From Larix kaempferi (taxonomy: Eukaryota > Streptophyta > Pinopsida > Pinales > Pinaceae), in NCBI GenBank assembly GCA_027924585.1, contig BSBM01000047.1, forward strand, positions 26,232,501 through 26,296,500: a stretch of DNA of 64,000 bases, read 5' to 3'. The notes beneath the pieces were generated by a model that was not told the origin of the DNA, did not search any database, and worked only from the letters and a program-made list of their open reading frames with translations. A program made the translations under genes and the position numbers. This document shows positions 10,666 through 21,083 of the stretch, one piece after another (the first letter of the stretch is position 1; every line of letters starts with the position of its first letter).

Positions 10666-11080
10666 CTACACAACAAGTTAAATTGCATGATTAGAAAACA
10701 TCTCATAGTTTTCAGAACAAATTCTTACACATAAATAAATATGTCATACAGTCATGCAATTATCTTAGCCAATGCTTCAATACAACATTTATCCATATCC
10801 CGTAACTTTCTAGATGCCTTCCAATCTCTACCAGAACATTGTTAAGAGTGTGCACAACTCCCAACATGTCAGCAAAGAGGTTTCATTCTAGATAAGTAGC
10901 AATGGAATGTTGTACAGTGCCATAGGCTACTTACCCATGCATATTAGTAGTATACTGTTCATTATTGTAATTATTCTAATATGCACAATACATATCCTAA
11001 GTCTAAGACCATGAGCATATACATCATTTGAACAATTTTATTTAAGCAAACAAATATGTAAGAAATGATAATTAAAATAC
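10666..11080 (-). other. Candidate 415-bp GT-AG intron in Copia pol
   Basis: On the minus strand the donor is ATAA|GTATTT (exon end 11081) and the acceptor TTGTGTAG|GAAAG (exon start 10665). A branch-like TTCTAATCAT lies about 30 bases before the AG. The interval has stops in all frames, is AT-rich, and separates the linker ending NEQTK from the RT exon. A homologous 414-bp interval with the same features occurs at 41299-41712. In that copy, joining the two ends keeps an open frame; in this copy the joined frame fails after about 17 codons, consistent with decay. Confidence 0.5.
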
Positions 11081-12203
11081 TTATCTTTGTTTGTTCGTTG
11101 GGTGGACTCCCTCTGAGTCTTCGCTTCCTTGCAGGAGCTGCTGGAGTACTAATCTAAAGTAGCTTCTTCTACACCTTTCTGTTGTGGGATGTAGAGAGAT
11201 GGACAACTCCCTCTGGATATCTGCATCCTTGCATAAACCACTGGAGTGTACTCCCTCTTGATCTTTGCTTCCTGGATTACCTGTTCTTGAATCTCATATT
11301 CATCCTTGGTCCCTATGCATGCTTATTAGTATCATGAATGTGTTATCCTTGTGATATCATATAAAAACATACATTCATTAGTATACTATTAAAACACAAT
11401 AATCTCAAGCATGTATAGTCATGATCATCTCAAACAGAAATAATAAGCATTAGCATTCAAAGTTTATGTAGGATTCTTATGGTTAGTCAAATCATAAGAA
11501 ACATAACATGTCTAAACCTGTAATTACTCAAAGCTATGACTCTTCGGGTTAGTCATATCATCAATCAAGAGAAGAGATATAATATGCATAAAATCATGTG
11601 ATTATTTCAACCTATACCTTCATGATTCTTCTGGTTAGTCATATCATCAATTAAGGTAAGAAACATAATATGCATACAACCATGATTATTCAAACCTATG
11701 ACTTCATGAATAATCATTATCAACAATAGTATAAGATTCTATCCCAAGGTAGGATTCTATCTTGATATAGGAAAAACATACCTGGATTAGCATGCTAGCT
11801 ATTTATGTCTAACATACCCGCATAATGTCTTCTGGTTCTCTTTAGTGACTTGTGCTAGTAACCTGCATGTCTCATAAGTTAACCATTATAAAACCAAGTT
11901 ATACATACCTCGAGAATGGATTTCTTATGAGATCCATGGCAATGGATGAATCTTTGTCCTCATGTCATCATGATCATATGTTCTTGAACCAGAACATGAT
12001 TTGTCTTCTTGGTGTACCTTTCATGTTAGTAGACAACATAAAACTCATACAACATCACAATGTGTTAGTACAAACATAAGTTTCATACTCCTAATAAATG
12101 AATGACTTCTATCATGCATTCATAATTTTATTAAGGTGATATGATAAGTCTAAAATCAAGATTGTACTAACCGTGATAACATGAAGACAAACATACCATA
12201 AAC
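11081..12203 (-). other. Non-coding internal region of the Copia element with local repeats
   Basis: This stretch replaces most of gag, protease and integrase. Near 11100-11290 three imperfect repeats carry CTCCCTCT followed by a CTTCCTTGCA-like segment. Near 11480-11720 three repeats carry GGTTAGTCATATCATCAAT at spacings of roughly 95-110 bp. The end at about 12130-12203 matches the last bases of the window (63950-64000) on the opposite strand, so it belongs to the family and is not a private insertion. Confidence 0.6.
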
Positions 12204-12370
12204 TTAATTATGAACAAATCTCAAAACATACCTTGATGAGTCATACCTGTCGAGATTACTTGTAAACTCTTTATGTAAGGCCTTAGCCTCATCTCCCTCT
12301 GAAACAGGAACTTCTTCACTTATGCAAGTGACCAATCCATCTTCTTCTAGGATCAACCCAATCCACTTGA
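12204..12370 (-). pseudogene. Truncated Copia gag fragment (about 50 codons)
   Basis: The minus-strand frame reads IGLILEEDGLVTCISEEV...KALHKEF and stops at TAA (12204-12206). It matches the Gag segment seen in full at 17000-17300 and 45600-45820 (LDTCISSEV...KALHKKN) only up to ALHK. The same fragment with the same breakpoint and the same stop position is present at 63784-63951. It lacks the N-terminus, the rest of Gag and the zinc knuckle. Confidence 0.75.
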
Positions 12371-12971
12371 TTTGCAAGAACTGGACCTGGAGCTGGATAT
12401 GGGTTTGTCAGAGAGACCCCAAAAATTCAAACTTTGAATTTCAAACTTCTGAAAGGATAGGAATATGCGCCTTGATGAACTGATCAAACTGGTATATTCA
12501 GAATTTGAAGACTGCAAAGTTTTACTCCTCAATTTTGCCTTTGAAACTTCCAGATTCACTGAACGTGACCCTGAACTGGGGTTTGATGAAGCCCACTCTT
12601 CTACCCAATCAAAATGTTTGATCCAAAGCTCTAAGATTCTATTTTTCTGAGGAGCTTCCAGCCGTGGTCACAGATTTCAAAAATTCCCATTTTTACAGAA
12701 GCCCTAATTTTCCACTTTTCTGATCAAAGTCCCGAACTAGGGTCTGATCAAACCCGGCCTTCTGCCCAACCAAAAATTCTGATCTTGGTCTCTAAATTTC
12801 TATTTTGATGAGTAGCATCCAGCCGTGGTCTCCGATTACAAAAATTCCAACTTTCTTCAAAGCCCTAAATTCCGGAAGCCATGAATGAAGGTACCAAAAA
12901 ATAATTCTGTTTTGACAGAAATATGTACCTGATTGTTTCTGGTGTAACTCCGAAATTTTTGATCCACAGGG

Positions 12972-13323
12972 TCTGAAAAAGTTTCCTGAGATAGCCTGAC
13001 CTGTTATCTTTCCATCCTGACAGGTCTGACCTCAATTGGATTCTCTGAGAGAGAGTTATGCCAAATGTCGCAACGTGACCTGTTTTGGGATAAAACAGGA
13101 GAGCGAACTTGTACGGCGTGCCACGTGTCACTGTTTTAACTTCAGCCTCTGGAAAAGTTTTCTGAGATAACTCAGCCTGTTACCTTTCCATCCTGACAGG
13201 TCTGACCCCAATTGGATTCTCTGAGAGAGAGTTATGCCAAATGTCGCAACGTGACCTGTTTTGGGATAAAACAGGAGAGCGAACTTGTACGGAGTGCCAC
13301 GTGTCACTGGTTCAACTTCGGCC
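12972..13323. repeat. 176-bp tandem duplication in the Copia leader
   Basis: TCTGAAAAAGTTT-type starts occur at 12972, 13148 and 13324, giving two full 176-bp units with only a few differences and the start of a third. Each unit contains ACGTGACCTGTTTTGGGAT and GTGCCACGTGTCACTG. The related element at 61949-64000 has a single unit (about 62990-63180), so the duplication is specific to this copy or sublineage. Confidence 0.88.
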
Positions 13324-13691
13324 TCTGAAAAAGTTTTCTGAGATAGTACCGACTGTGTAATACCTGTCACTTTTTATGAAATTTCATTTGGAGCTTCCTA
13401 TCCCAAGATATGACCTTTTTCCCAAGGTCACCTGATTTTGACTCAGATCTGGAAGAGGCAGAAACCCTATATTGTACAGATCATAAATCACAAAGTACAA
13501 CGAATTAGAGGTTGTCCTTTGGACACAAGATACCTGGAGATCTTAGATTCGTCCTGTAACAATTTCAGATCCGAAAACTTCGCCAAAATGGATTTATAGC
13601 GAAAGTGCTACGATGACTGGTTTTTCCTATATCAAGCCCTAGCATCGTAAGTGCAACAAGTGTCATACATGCCATATCATGCATTCTTTCA

Positions 13692-13708
13692 GGCTAGCTC
13701 TGATACCA
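13692..13708 (-). promoter_or_regulatory. Primer binding site of the Copia element
   Basis: The minus strand reads TGGTATCAGAGCTAGCC directly after the LTR end. This is the initiator-methionine-tRNA type site usual in plant Copia elements. The same site, with small changes, is seen at 17906-17922, 44543-44559, 46291-46307 and 62636-62652. Confidence 0.88.
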
Positions 13709-14313
13709 TGTTAAATTTTCAGAATTTACTTCAATATGATCTAGGATCTTAACTGAGAGAACAACATGTACAGCATATCTACAGCATATCAATCATGGAG
13801 ACAATAATGCAAGCACACAAGAGACACAAAGATTTACTTGGGGAAAACCATAAAGGTGAAAAACCCCAATAACTTCCTCAGAGATAGATAGAGCAATGAT
13901 ACAACCAACCAATAGAGATAGCAATAACCTAGCATCAATCCTCCTCCTCCATAAGTGCGCCTCTCCTCCTTGAGAGCATGTGTGAGAAGTGAGTGAACAA
14001 ATAGAGTGCCTCCCGCACTCTATTTATACTTGACTTGACTTGCCTTTTTACCTAACTCATGTCGGCTCTAACTTAGCCACATAACATAATGCTGAGTGGG
14101 CCGACCCCCAATAGGGTGGTCTAATAACCCTTTGACCCACATGACTTATACAGGGCCGACCCCAAATAAGGTGGTCTAATAACCCATCAAGTATAAGTTA
14201 CGACACTTACAATATAAATGACGACACTTCCTTATAGAGGAATAATACCATCTCTATAGGAATACAATATACATATATGTGAAATACATTCCGAAGTTAC
14301 ATATACATCAACA
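13709..14313 (-). repeat. 5' LTR of the Copia element
   Basis: This 605-bp LTR is the partner of 6856-7460. The differences I count are one base in GATTTACTTGG, two in CTAGCATCAATCC, one in TTTATACTTG and one in GTGGTCTA. It is followed by the ATTTG target duplication at 14314-14318. Confidence 0.92.
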
Positions 14314-14318
14314 ATTTG

Positions 14319-14939
14319 ACGGTACCTTGGCGAGGCATTATATAGTAGGTTTTTTTTTTTTAAATTTGAACAGGGGTTGCCGACGACGAGAATGCGGGTG
14401 ACGAAAGGTTTCGGGCGGTTATAGGTTTGGCTTTCAGTTGATAGATACGAGACCTTAATGGGGGTTGGCGGTTTTAAAATGACGAAGCACGTGGCTCGGG
14501 GAGGAATTTGTAAAAATATCTATCCGTCCAAATTGACGGTTTTTTCCTAGTAAGCAAACGTTTTACAATTCCTCTGCTTTTTATGACGGAAAAAAAAAAT
14601 GCAATTTAGACCGTTTGACGGGCAAAATAGCCCATGACGGGCATTTTGCCCGTCGAAATTCAACCAATGCCTATCGTTTGCGTAGAAGAGACAAATTTAA
14701 AGGTTAAAATCCTACCTGGCACCGTGAGGATAGCCGAATGAGGTGGACGAGAATCATGGGCGAGTGAGCTGAGCTGGAGTGGTCACGCGGCGTCCAACAG
14801 ATTTGCCAATCGAAAAATAATAATGTGTTTGGCTCGAGCCCCCCACCGTCTATTTAAATATGCCGGGCACGTGTGGCATTCAATGTGGTGGTTGGCGAAA
14901 TTAAACGTGGTTTAAATATCGGTACGTCGGCGTCAAATC
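14319..14939. other. Intergenic DNA with a perfect 12-bp hairpin
   Basis: No gene is visible. GACGGGCAAAAT (14617-14628) and ATTTTGCCCGTC (14643-14654) form a perfect 12-bp stem with a 14-base loop that itself contains GACGGGC. GACGG/CCGTC motifs also occur at 14533 and 14585. This may be part of a degraded DNA transposon, but no target duplication was found. Confidence 0.45.
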
Positions 14940-16060
14940 ATATTTTCTCGATTCTCGCGCGACCGCCTCCTGCGGGACAAACTTGCGAATCTCATCCGCC
15001 GTTGCGGAAGGATATAGTGGACGTTTCCGTCATTTCCGGGCGCGTCGCGGAAGGAAAACTCAAAGCGTTCCGCAAAGGTTCCCGCGTCGCGGAAGGATAG
15101 CGTGGAGGCTTCCGCCGTTTCGGGAGTTACTCGCGAATGGTTCCCGCAAAAGGTTCCCACGTCGCGAAAGGGAAAGCCAAGGCGTTCCGCAAAGGTTTTA
15201 AGTCCTTCGGAAGGATAACACGGAAGCTTCCGCTGTTTCAGGAGTTACTCGCCAACAGCTTCCGCAAATCAAAAATTTTCTAAGTCTCGCGGGGTTTCAG
15301 TAGGCTATGGTGAAAGCTTCTGCAACAGACTTCCATTGTTCGGCGTTTCAGAAAGCTTTTGTGGTGGTTTCGGTAACTGCGGGAGAAAAAATCAAAGGTT
15401 TCCGCAAATTTTCAAAGAAAGTTCCTAAGTTCTCTTCGGAGTTTCGGGAGGATTTTACGAATAGCGCCTGTCGTTTCGGAAGGAAAACTTGAAAGCTTCC
15501 GCAACTTTTCTCGCCGGCGGTGCGGGAAGGAAACGCTAAGGCTTCCATGAAGGCTCGGGAATAATATCGCTAATGCTTCCGCAACCTCAAAACTTAAAGA
15601 TTTCGAAAAAAGACTAAGTTACTTTGCGGTTTCGGAAGGAATTGGTGAATGTCATCTGCAAGTTTCAGGCGGCTTTGTAGAATTCTTCCGCCGTTTCAGG
15701 AGGAATTCGTCAGATATTTCCACCATCTTTTCAACAATAATTTCAAAGCCTCTTCGGGAGACTTATGCAAACGGCTCTCGCTGTTTCGGGAAGAAAAGTC
15801 GATCGGTTCCATGGGGCTTTCTTTAGTCGTTCCACGATTTCCAAAAAATTCTAAGTCTCTTTTTTCGGGAAGCTTAAACAGACGGCCTCTGCCGTTTCGG
15901 GAGGAAAACCTAAATCCCTCCGCGTTTGCAGAAGGTTTTGACGAAGAAATTCAAAGAAATTTTCTAAGTCCTTTTCGGGAGTTTAAACAAACAGGCTTCC
16001 GCTACTGCGGGGCTTTATCAAATCGTTCCGCGATTTCCAGAAAGACTTCATGAAAAAATT
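14940..16060. repeat. CpG-rich array of degenerate GCTTCCGC / TTTCGGGAGG repeats
   Basis: The motifs CTTCCGC, CCGTTTCGGGAGGA, TTCGGAAGGA and TTTCTAAGTC recur dozens of times at irregular spacing over about 1.1 kb. CpG is frequent, in sharp contrast to the AT-rich, CpG-poor surroundings. The short open frames on both strands are by-products. It may be an old minisatellite, or an LTR or promoter region of an unrecognised element. The matching theme at 6640-6850 lay next to it before the Copia insertion. Confidence 0.6.
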
Positions 16061-16239
16061 TCTGGTTAGAAACAGGATTTTCTGGCAGACTTGGAGCGGT
16101 TCATGGCAACATTTTTTTTGTTGAAAAACAAAGTTAATAGCTGAGGATGGCTTCTTAAGGCAGCCTTTCTACAAAAATAGAAGGAGGGGCCCCAATATGT
16201 ACAAAATTTTGGGGGGGATGTTGTTGCAACAACAGTTCT

Positions 16240-16470
16240 TTTTTAGCCCAGGTACATATAGAACATCTTTCATCTTCAAGGACTTCCCAGAGTCTAGGTT
16301 GTAGGAGGCTTCACCACTTCCCTTAATAGGATATTGATAGTCATCCCCAAGTTTCACTTTATGGGGTGACTCATGTTCAGATAGATTTACAAAGATTCTT
16401 TAAACCCGGTCATGTGTTTGGAAGCCCCACTATCAATAAGCCAATCATTCCATCCATGAGAGATAGTACC
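16240..16470 (-). pseudogene. Copia aspartic protease fragment
   Basis: On the minus strand the frame gives WLIDSGASKHMTG, which contains the DSG catalytic triad motif of Copia proteases, then KLGDDYQYPIKGSGEAS and MKDVLYVPGLKKN. A stop follows KESL, and a short deletion near 16480 separates it from the gag frame. The domain is cut off after VPGLKKN. Protease normally frees the mature proteins from the polyprotein; here it is incomplete. Confidence 0.8.
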
Positions 16471-16484
16471 TGTGAGAGCAGAGA

Positions 16485-17300
16485 TTAATATTCATCTTCA
16501 CTTGATGAAGTATCACTTTTTTCCCTAGCGTTCTTCTTGGGAGGTTCATCATCCTCAGCAGCATGAGCATGAAACCTCTTCTTGTTGTACCTCTTCTTCT
16601 TGTTGAATTTGTTGTTGTTATCTTTCCTCTTCTTGGGACAATTTGAAGCAAAGTGTCCTAATTCATTGCAATCAAAACATCGAACATGAGATAGATCTTT
16701 CTTCTTGTGATGAGAGTGAGAATGATTCTTGTTATGAGATCTCTCCCTCTTAAACTTGCTTCCCTTGGTGTGTGCTGTGAGGGCTTGATATTCATTCCCC
16801 ATCTTTTCTTCTCGGGCCACAAGCCTTGCTTCTTCTTGTGAGCATTCCTCCCATAGTCTACTGAATGAGATCAACTTCCTCCTTGCACAGATTCCATGGA
16901 TGAAGGAGTCCCATGACCTAGGTATGCCATTCAACGTGGTCATGACAACTTCACCATTGTCCACTACTTCATCCACAACTTCAAGTTGTTCCTTGATCTA
17001 AGAGACCTTAGAGAAATAATATTGAATGGTCTCTCCATTCTGAATCTTTACCCCTTTCAACTGATTCTGCGGAGTCATCTTTCGATTTATGTTCTTTCCT
17101 TCAAATAGCTTGGTCAGGGAATCAACCATCTCCTTGGGTGTCTTTAGAGATGACACATGTGGTATGAGATGGTCTTTGATAGAATCAGCAATGATCCTCT
17201 TTTCCTTGACCAAGTTCTTCTTATGCAAGGCCTTAGCCTCTTCTTCCTCTAGGACAGGGACCTCAGAACTTATGCAGGTGTCTAATTCATTTTCTTCCAA
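16485..17300 (-). pseudogene. gag: Copia gag with CCHC zinc knuckle, one internal stop
   Basis: Gag packages the element RNA in virus-like particles. The frame begins at 17298-17300 (MEENELDTCI), though the true N-terminus is probably a little upstream. It runs through KDHLIPHVSSLKTPKEM and a TAG at about 16996 after FSKVS (probable CAG-to-TAG), then MTTLNGIPRSWDSFI and the complete knuckle CFDCNELGHFASNC (around residue 205). The tail is basic and Asn/Lys-rich and ends with SSSEDEY before a stop caused by a small deletion. The UBN2-type gag domain is nearly complete. This is the best-preserved Copia gag in the window and a reference for the truncated copies at 12204 and 63784. Confidence 0.87.
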
Positions 17301-17922
17301 GATTAACCCAATCCTATACTTCCATGCTCAGAAGTTATATCGTCAAGATTGGTGTGGTGAGATAACTTAAAATGGAAATAGAAAAGATTTAGGTCTTACC
17401 ACTTGATTTGCAGAAATTTGGATTTGGTGCCAGATTAGGGTTTGTCATAGAAACCCTAAAAATTAAAATGCGAATTTCAACTTTTTGAAAGGATAGAAAG
17501 ATGCGCCTTGATGAGCTGATCAGCCTGGTATATTCAGAATTTGAAATCTGCAAAGTTTCACCCTTCAGAAATGCATTTTAGTCTTCCCAGATTTACTAGG
17601 GAGGACCCTGAATTAGGGTTTGAGTTTCTCGGAGATTCACCCAACCAAAAATCTAGATCCAAAGCTCTAAACTTCGATTTTTCCAAGGAGCTTCCAGCTA
17701 TGTCCTCAGAGAAATTCCTATGTTTTTGGAAACCCTAATTTTTAGGGCAAAAAATGAAAGTGCCTAGAATTGAATTCTGATTGGACATAAAGATTCTCCT
17801 TGATGAGTAGAGTCAATATACCTTGCCGCGTTTTCAAAATCTATGGAGAGAAACCCAATAAACAAGAAACCCTTGTTTCCGCCACTGCACAATGTCTTCT
17901 TCTCAGGTTAGCTCTAATACCA

Positions 17923-18490
17923 TGTTAATTTTTGAGCATTAATTCAACATACTCTAGGATCTTTACTGAGAGAATAAAATGTATAGCATATCAAGTATAA
18001 CAATGCATATCAATCACACCAAGCAATCACATGAGAAAATAGACACAGAGTTTCATTGTGGAAAACCATAAAGGTGAAAAAACCCACAACTTCCTCACAG
18101 ATAGAAAGAGCAAGGATACAACCAAAGTACAAAAGATAGTCTTCTACTAGCAGCTACTCCTCCTCAACTAGTGCGCCACTTTCCAAATGATGTAGGAGTG
18201 AATAATGAGATGATCAAAATAGAGATCTCCCGGTCTCTATTTATACATGACCTATCCTGTCCAATAACCTAGCAGGGCCGACTTGTCTAACCCAGTCTAA
18301 TAACCCATGGTTAAATTAATCAGGGCTGACCCCACACTTGGTGGTCTAATAACCCATCACTGCAAGTTACGACACTTGCGACACTTGTCAATACAAATGA
18401 CAACACTTATTTATAGAGGAATAATAACATCTCTATAGGAGTACAATATACATGGGTGAAATACATTCCGAAGTTACATATACATCAACA
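17923..18490 (-). repeat. 5' LTR of the truncated Copia element
   Basis: This 568-bp LTR starts TGTTAATTTTTGAG and ends GTTACATATACATCAACA. The minus-strand primer site TGGTATTAGAGCTAACC (17906-17922) adjoins it. It shares the LTR end and GGGCCGACYY blocks with 6856-7460 but is clearly diverged. Confidence 0.85.
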
Positions 18491-18554
18491 TACTACGTAC
18501 CAGAACAGTAGTAAGAGTAGCATATCAGTAAATAATAATAGTAGAAACACAAGA

Positions 18555-21044
18555 ATGGAAGAAGACGACAAAAAAATGCCAACATTCCAGGGTAAGGGGA
18601 CCGAGGATCTCAAACAATATTGGTTTTTGTGTGAGGTGGTATGGATTGTGAAACAGGTCCAAGACGAAAATATCAAAAAAGGACAGTTAGCGACGACCCT
18701 CAGGGGCCGTGCGCTAGAATGGTATATGAAATTTACCAAGGTATCGACAAGAACTCCAGATAATACATCACCACAGATCAAGGAGGGGATGATCGATGAA
18801 TTTAGAAAACCAAAATCTGAGTCACAGTACATTACAGAGATCAATAAAATCAAGCAATTTCCAAGTGAATCTGTATGGGAATTCAACCAATGATATAAAA
18901 CGCTAATGGAAAAGGTGAGTTTTGGGATGAGCAACATGCAACATAAAGAGTGGTTTATCGCAAGGTTGGTGCCACACATTCGTGGGTTGTTGATGCAAAA
19001 AAGGTAGCGACTCAAGCATAAGCGCTGGAAATCGCAATGAAGCTGGAGGCTTCACCAATCAGCAAAATAGGCTTAGGCATGGATCAAATACAAGCACAGC
19101 TGGAAAACATGACGATCCAGTTACAAGATATGAAGAAGGTCTGTGAAGATGTATGGTGCACTAGATTCAAAACAGAAGGACATCACAAGGATCAGTGCCC
19201 ATAATTTTGAGAGTATTTACAATTGGGTGCACCCACGGGGTCTTCACTCAATAAACCGCTATCATAGCATGTTTGTTCGTGGCATATGAAACAATACCCC
19301 TAATTTCACTAAATATTGGAAAATGCCTTCCAAATCGTTTTTTAACGCCCTCCCAATATGCCTTCCCAATTTAAAAAACCCTTATTTTCACTAGATATTG
19401 TATGTATCAATTTTTTCATTAACATTTTTTATACCCCTTTATATTCTTACCTAGTATATTGATATGATACCCCTCGTATGACCCCACATGCATTCTATAG
19501 TGCACCTTGCTTCTTTCGATGTATATTGTGGATGCACATTACTTCACCCACAATGCAATTATTCAACCACATATCATTATGATTTGCAACATCTAATGGT
19601 TTAATGAAGAGATAGGAGATCACTTCTTGTATGTCACTAGAGCCAATGCACATAGTACAACATTTAGATTGCATGTTGCAGTTCCCCAATCGTTGACTAA
19701 GCCTGTTGTGGGTTAGGTATCCAAGCCCCCGGGGTCTGTAGCAAGATCTAGGAGGCTGACTAAACCCCCCAAGGCCTGTAATAGGCACGAGTGGTTGGGT
19801 ATTCAAGCCCCCAAGACCTATCGAGGGCCTATAAAAGGCCTTGTAGGCTTAGAGCCTCCCAAGGCTATTGGTAACAATTGGCTGAGTGCTATTGGTAACA
19901 AATGGCCTTCAATGACCATTTTTTCTCGACTATGATCAACTGGAAACCCACTTCACCATGAAACCCTTGACCTCAAGGATGCCTCAAGACGCGATTTCCT
20001 TGTGTACTGGTAAGCCCGAGCCTTGCCTCAATCCGATTTCTCATCCGATAGTGATCCTTCCATCTCCATTTGGCGGATATTTGTCATCCTGCCCATATAA
20101 AAAAGACCCCAAAGTATTTTTGTATTGTTACATTAAATTAAAAAACCCTTTCCCCCTTAATATATAAGTAATATAATTTTTAGGTTTTCATGAATATTTA
20201 ATACCGCAATATGAATGAACGTGATATTATATTTCCTTCTAGTGAATCCCCCGTGGGTGCACCGAATCCCCTCAGCCAAGGAGGGATGCATTGGTGTTGC
20301 GTCTGTCAAACGGGAGGACATCAACCAAAATAATGCATATACTTGCAGAAGATGGTGTTAAAGCCAGTGATTTTGTATTGCAAATTCTGTTGATTGATTG
20401 GCCATGACGAGAAAGAGTGCAGGGCTTGTGACCTACTCCAAGAAAGGATTGTGGATACATTTTTCATGAAGGGAGAAGAGAAACCGTCAGTACAGCAGCA
20501 ACAACAGCCTCACTACCATCCACAACCGTAGTATGATCAATCGCAGTAAGGTCAATCGCAATTTGGTCAACTGCAGTATCCACAATCGCAGTATGGTCAA
20601 TCGCAATACCCTCCATATGGGCCACTGCGAGGAGGTTTCAGAGGAGGGTTTTGTGGAGGCCTAGGTGCTAGTGCTGGCAGAGGAGGAGCTGTTGGATGAG
20701 GTCAAGGACCAATTATATGTTACAATTGTGGTCAGCAGGAGCATTACCAGAGGGATTTCCCAAATCCAACACCACAGTGCACTTACTGTAGCACTACAGA
20801 CCATGGTGTCGAAGACTGTCCTCAGCTCATCGTGAAGTGGAAAACTAAGAGCCTAATCATGCCTCCACATAATCAGAATCAGAATCCACCACCAACAGTA
20901 CAGAAGATATCAGCAGAGGTCAGAAGTCAAACTGCAACTGTTGGAGTAGTAACCCGAGGAGAAGCTGTGATAGGGGCTGACAGGTCACAGGCTAGTGTCC
21001 AACCGACAACAAGAAAACAAGTCACATTCAACGTAGAAGCATAA
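18555..21044 (+). pseudogene. gag: Ty3/gypsy gag, interrupted and with several stops
   Basis: Gag starts MEEDDKKMPTFQGKGTEDL and contains the matrix-capsid region with LRGRALEWYMKF. Stops occur at 18893 and near 19005. The frame continues to a first zinc-binding segment (CTRFKTEGHHKDQCP), where a hAT-like element has inserted (19234-20255). After it, HWCCVCQTGGH, a Gln/Pro/Tyr-rich linker (repeats of QSQYGQ, 20510-20610), Gly-rich sequence, and a double knuckle CYNCGQQEHYQRDF and CTYCSTTDHGVEDC. In the first of these the final Cys is replaced by Phe. The last part (20832-21044) is open. The multiple knuckles indicate a nucleic-acid-binding role. Confidence 0.8.
19234..20255. mobile_element. 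hAT-like non-autonomous DNA transposon (1,022 bp)
   Basis: It is flanked by an 8-bp direct duplication GGTGCACC (19226-19233 and 20256-20263). The ends are inverted: CACGGGGTCTTCACT at the left and, on the other strand, CACGGGGGATTCACT at the right. Removing it and one duplication rejoins the Gag frame (YLQLGAP|NPLSQ). An 8-bp duplication and CA-initial termini fit the hAT superfamily. No transposase is encoded. The interior includes a GC-rich stretch (19690-19850) with repeated CAAGCCCCC and AGGCCTGTA-like blocks unlike its surroundings, possibly captured sequence. Confidence 0.75.
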
Positions 21045-21083
21045 ATGGATATCTTCTTGAAATCATAGGAGCAAATGAGGTAG

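Larger units (their letters stand above)
6856..14313 (-). mobile_element. Structurally complete but coding-dead Ty1/Copia element
   Basis: Two 605-bp LTRs (6856-7460 and 13709-14313) differ by about five substitutions by eye. They begin TGTTAAATTTT and end TACATCAACA. The element is flanked by a 5-bp target duplication ATTTG (6851-6855 and 14314-14318). Orientation is minus: the primer binding site lies beside the right LTR and the polypurine tract beside the left LTR. Inside, read in transcription order, are a leader with a 176-bp tandem duplication, a short gag fragment, about 1.1 kb of non-coding repeats, a candidate intron, degenerate RT, an intact RNase H segment and a minisatellite-rich 3' region. 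Protease and integrase are absent. The LTR identity shows recent movement while the coding region cannot support it, so enzymes were probably supplied in trans. It inserted into CpG-rich sequence. Confidence 0.92.
16225..18490 (-). mobile_element. Truncated Ty1/Copia element (5' LTR, gag, start of protease)
   Basis: The 5' LTR is 17923-18490 and the element reads leftward through primer site, leader, gag and the first part of protease. Homology stops near 16225, just after the VPGLKKN segment of the protease-integrase region, where unrelated sequence (a C-rich run and CAACAACA) begins. No 3' LTR was found. The intact right LTR end directly abuts the gypsy sequence that begins at 18491, so the insertion is probably in that element's leader. 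Confidence 0.8.

Noticed and set aside
10666-11080. A non-canonical AT-donor intron starting at AAAG|ATAAGT
   Set aside because: A canonical GT donor four bases further (ATAA|GTATTT) gives an open frame in the 38752-46893 copy, while the AT donor does not.
13692-13708. tRNA gene near the LTR
   Set aside because: Only the primer binding complement (about 17 bases) is present. No cloverleaf is encoded here or at the other primer sites.
14873-16053. Arg- and Ser-rich frames on both strands
   Set aside because: They arise from CpG-rich repeats. Frames on both strands look alike and none has a domain or start context.
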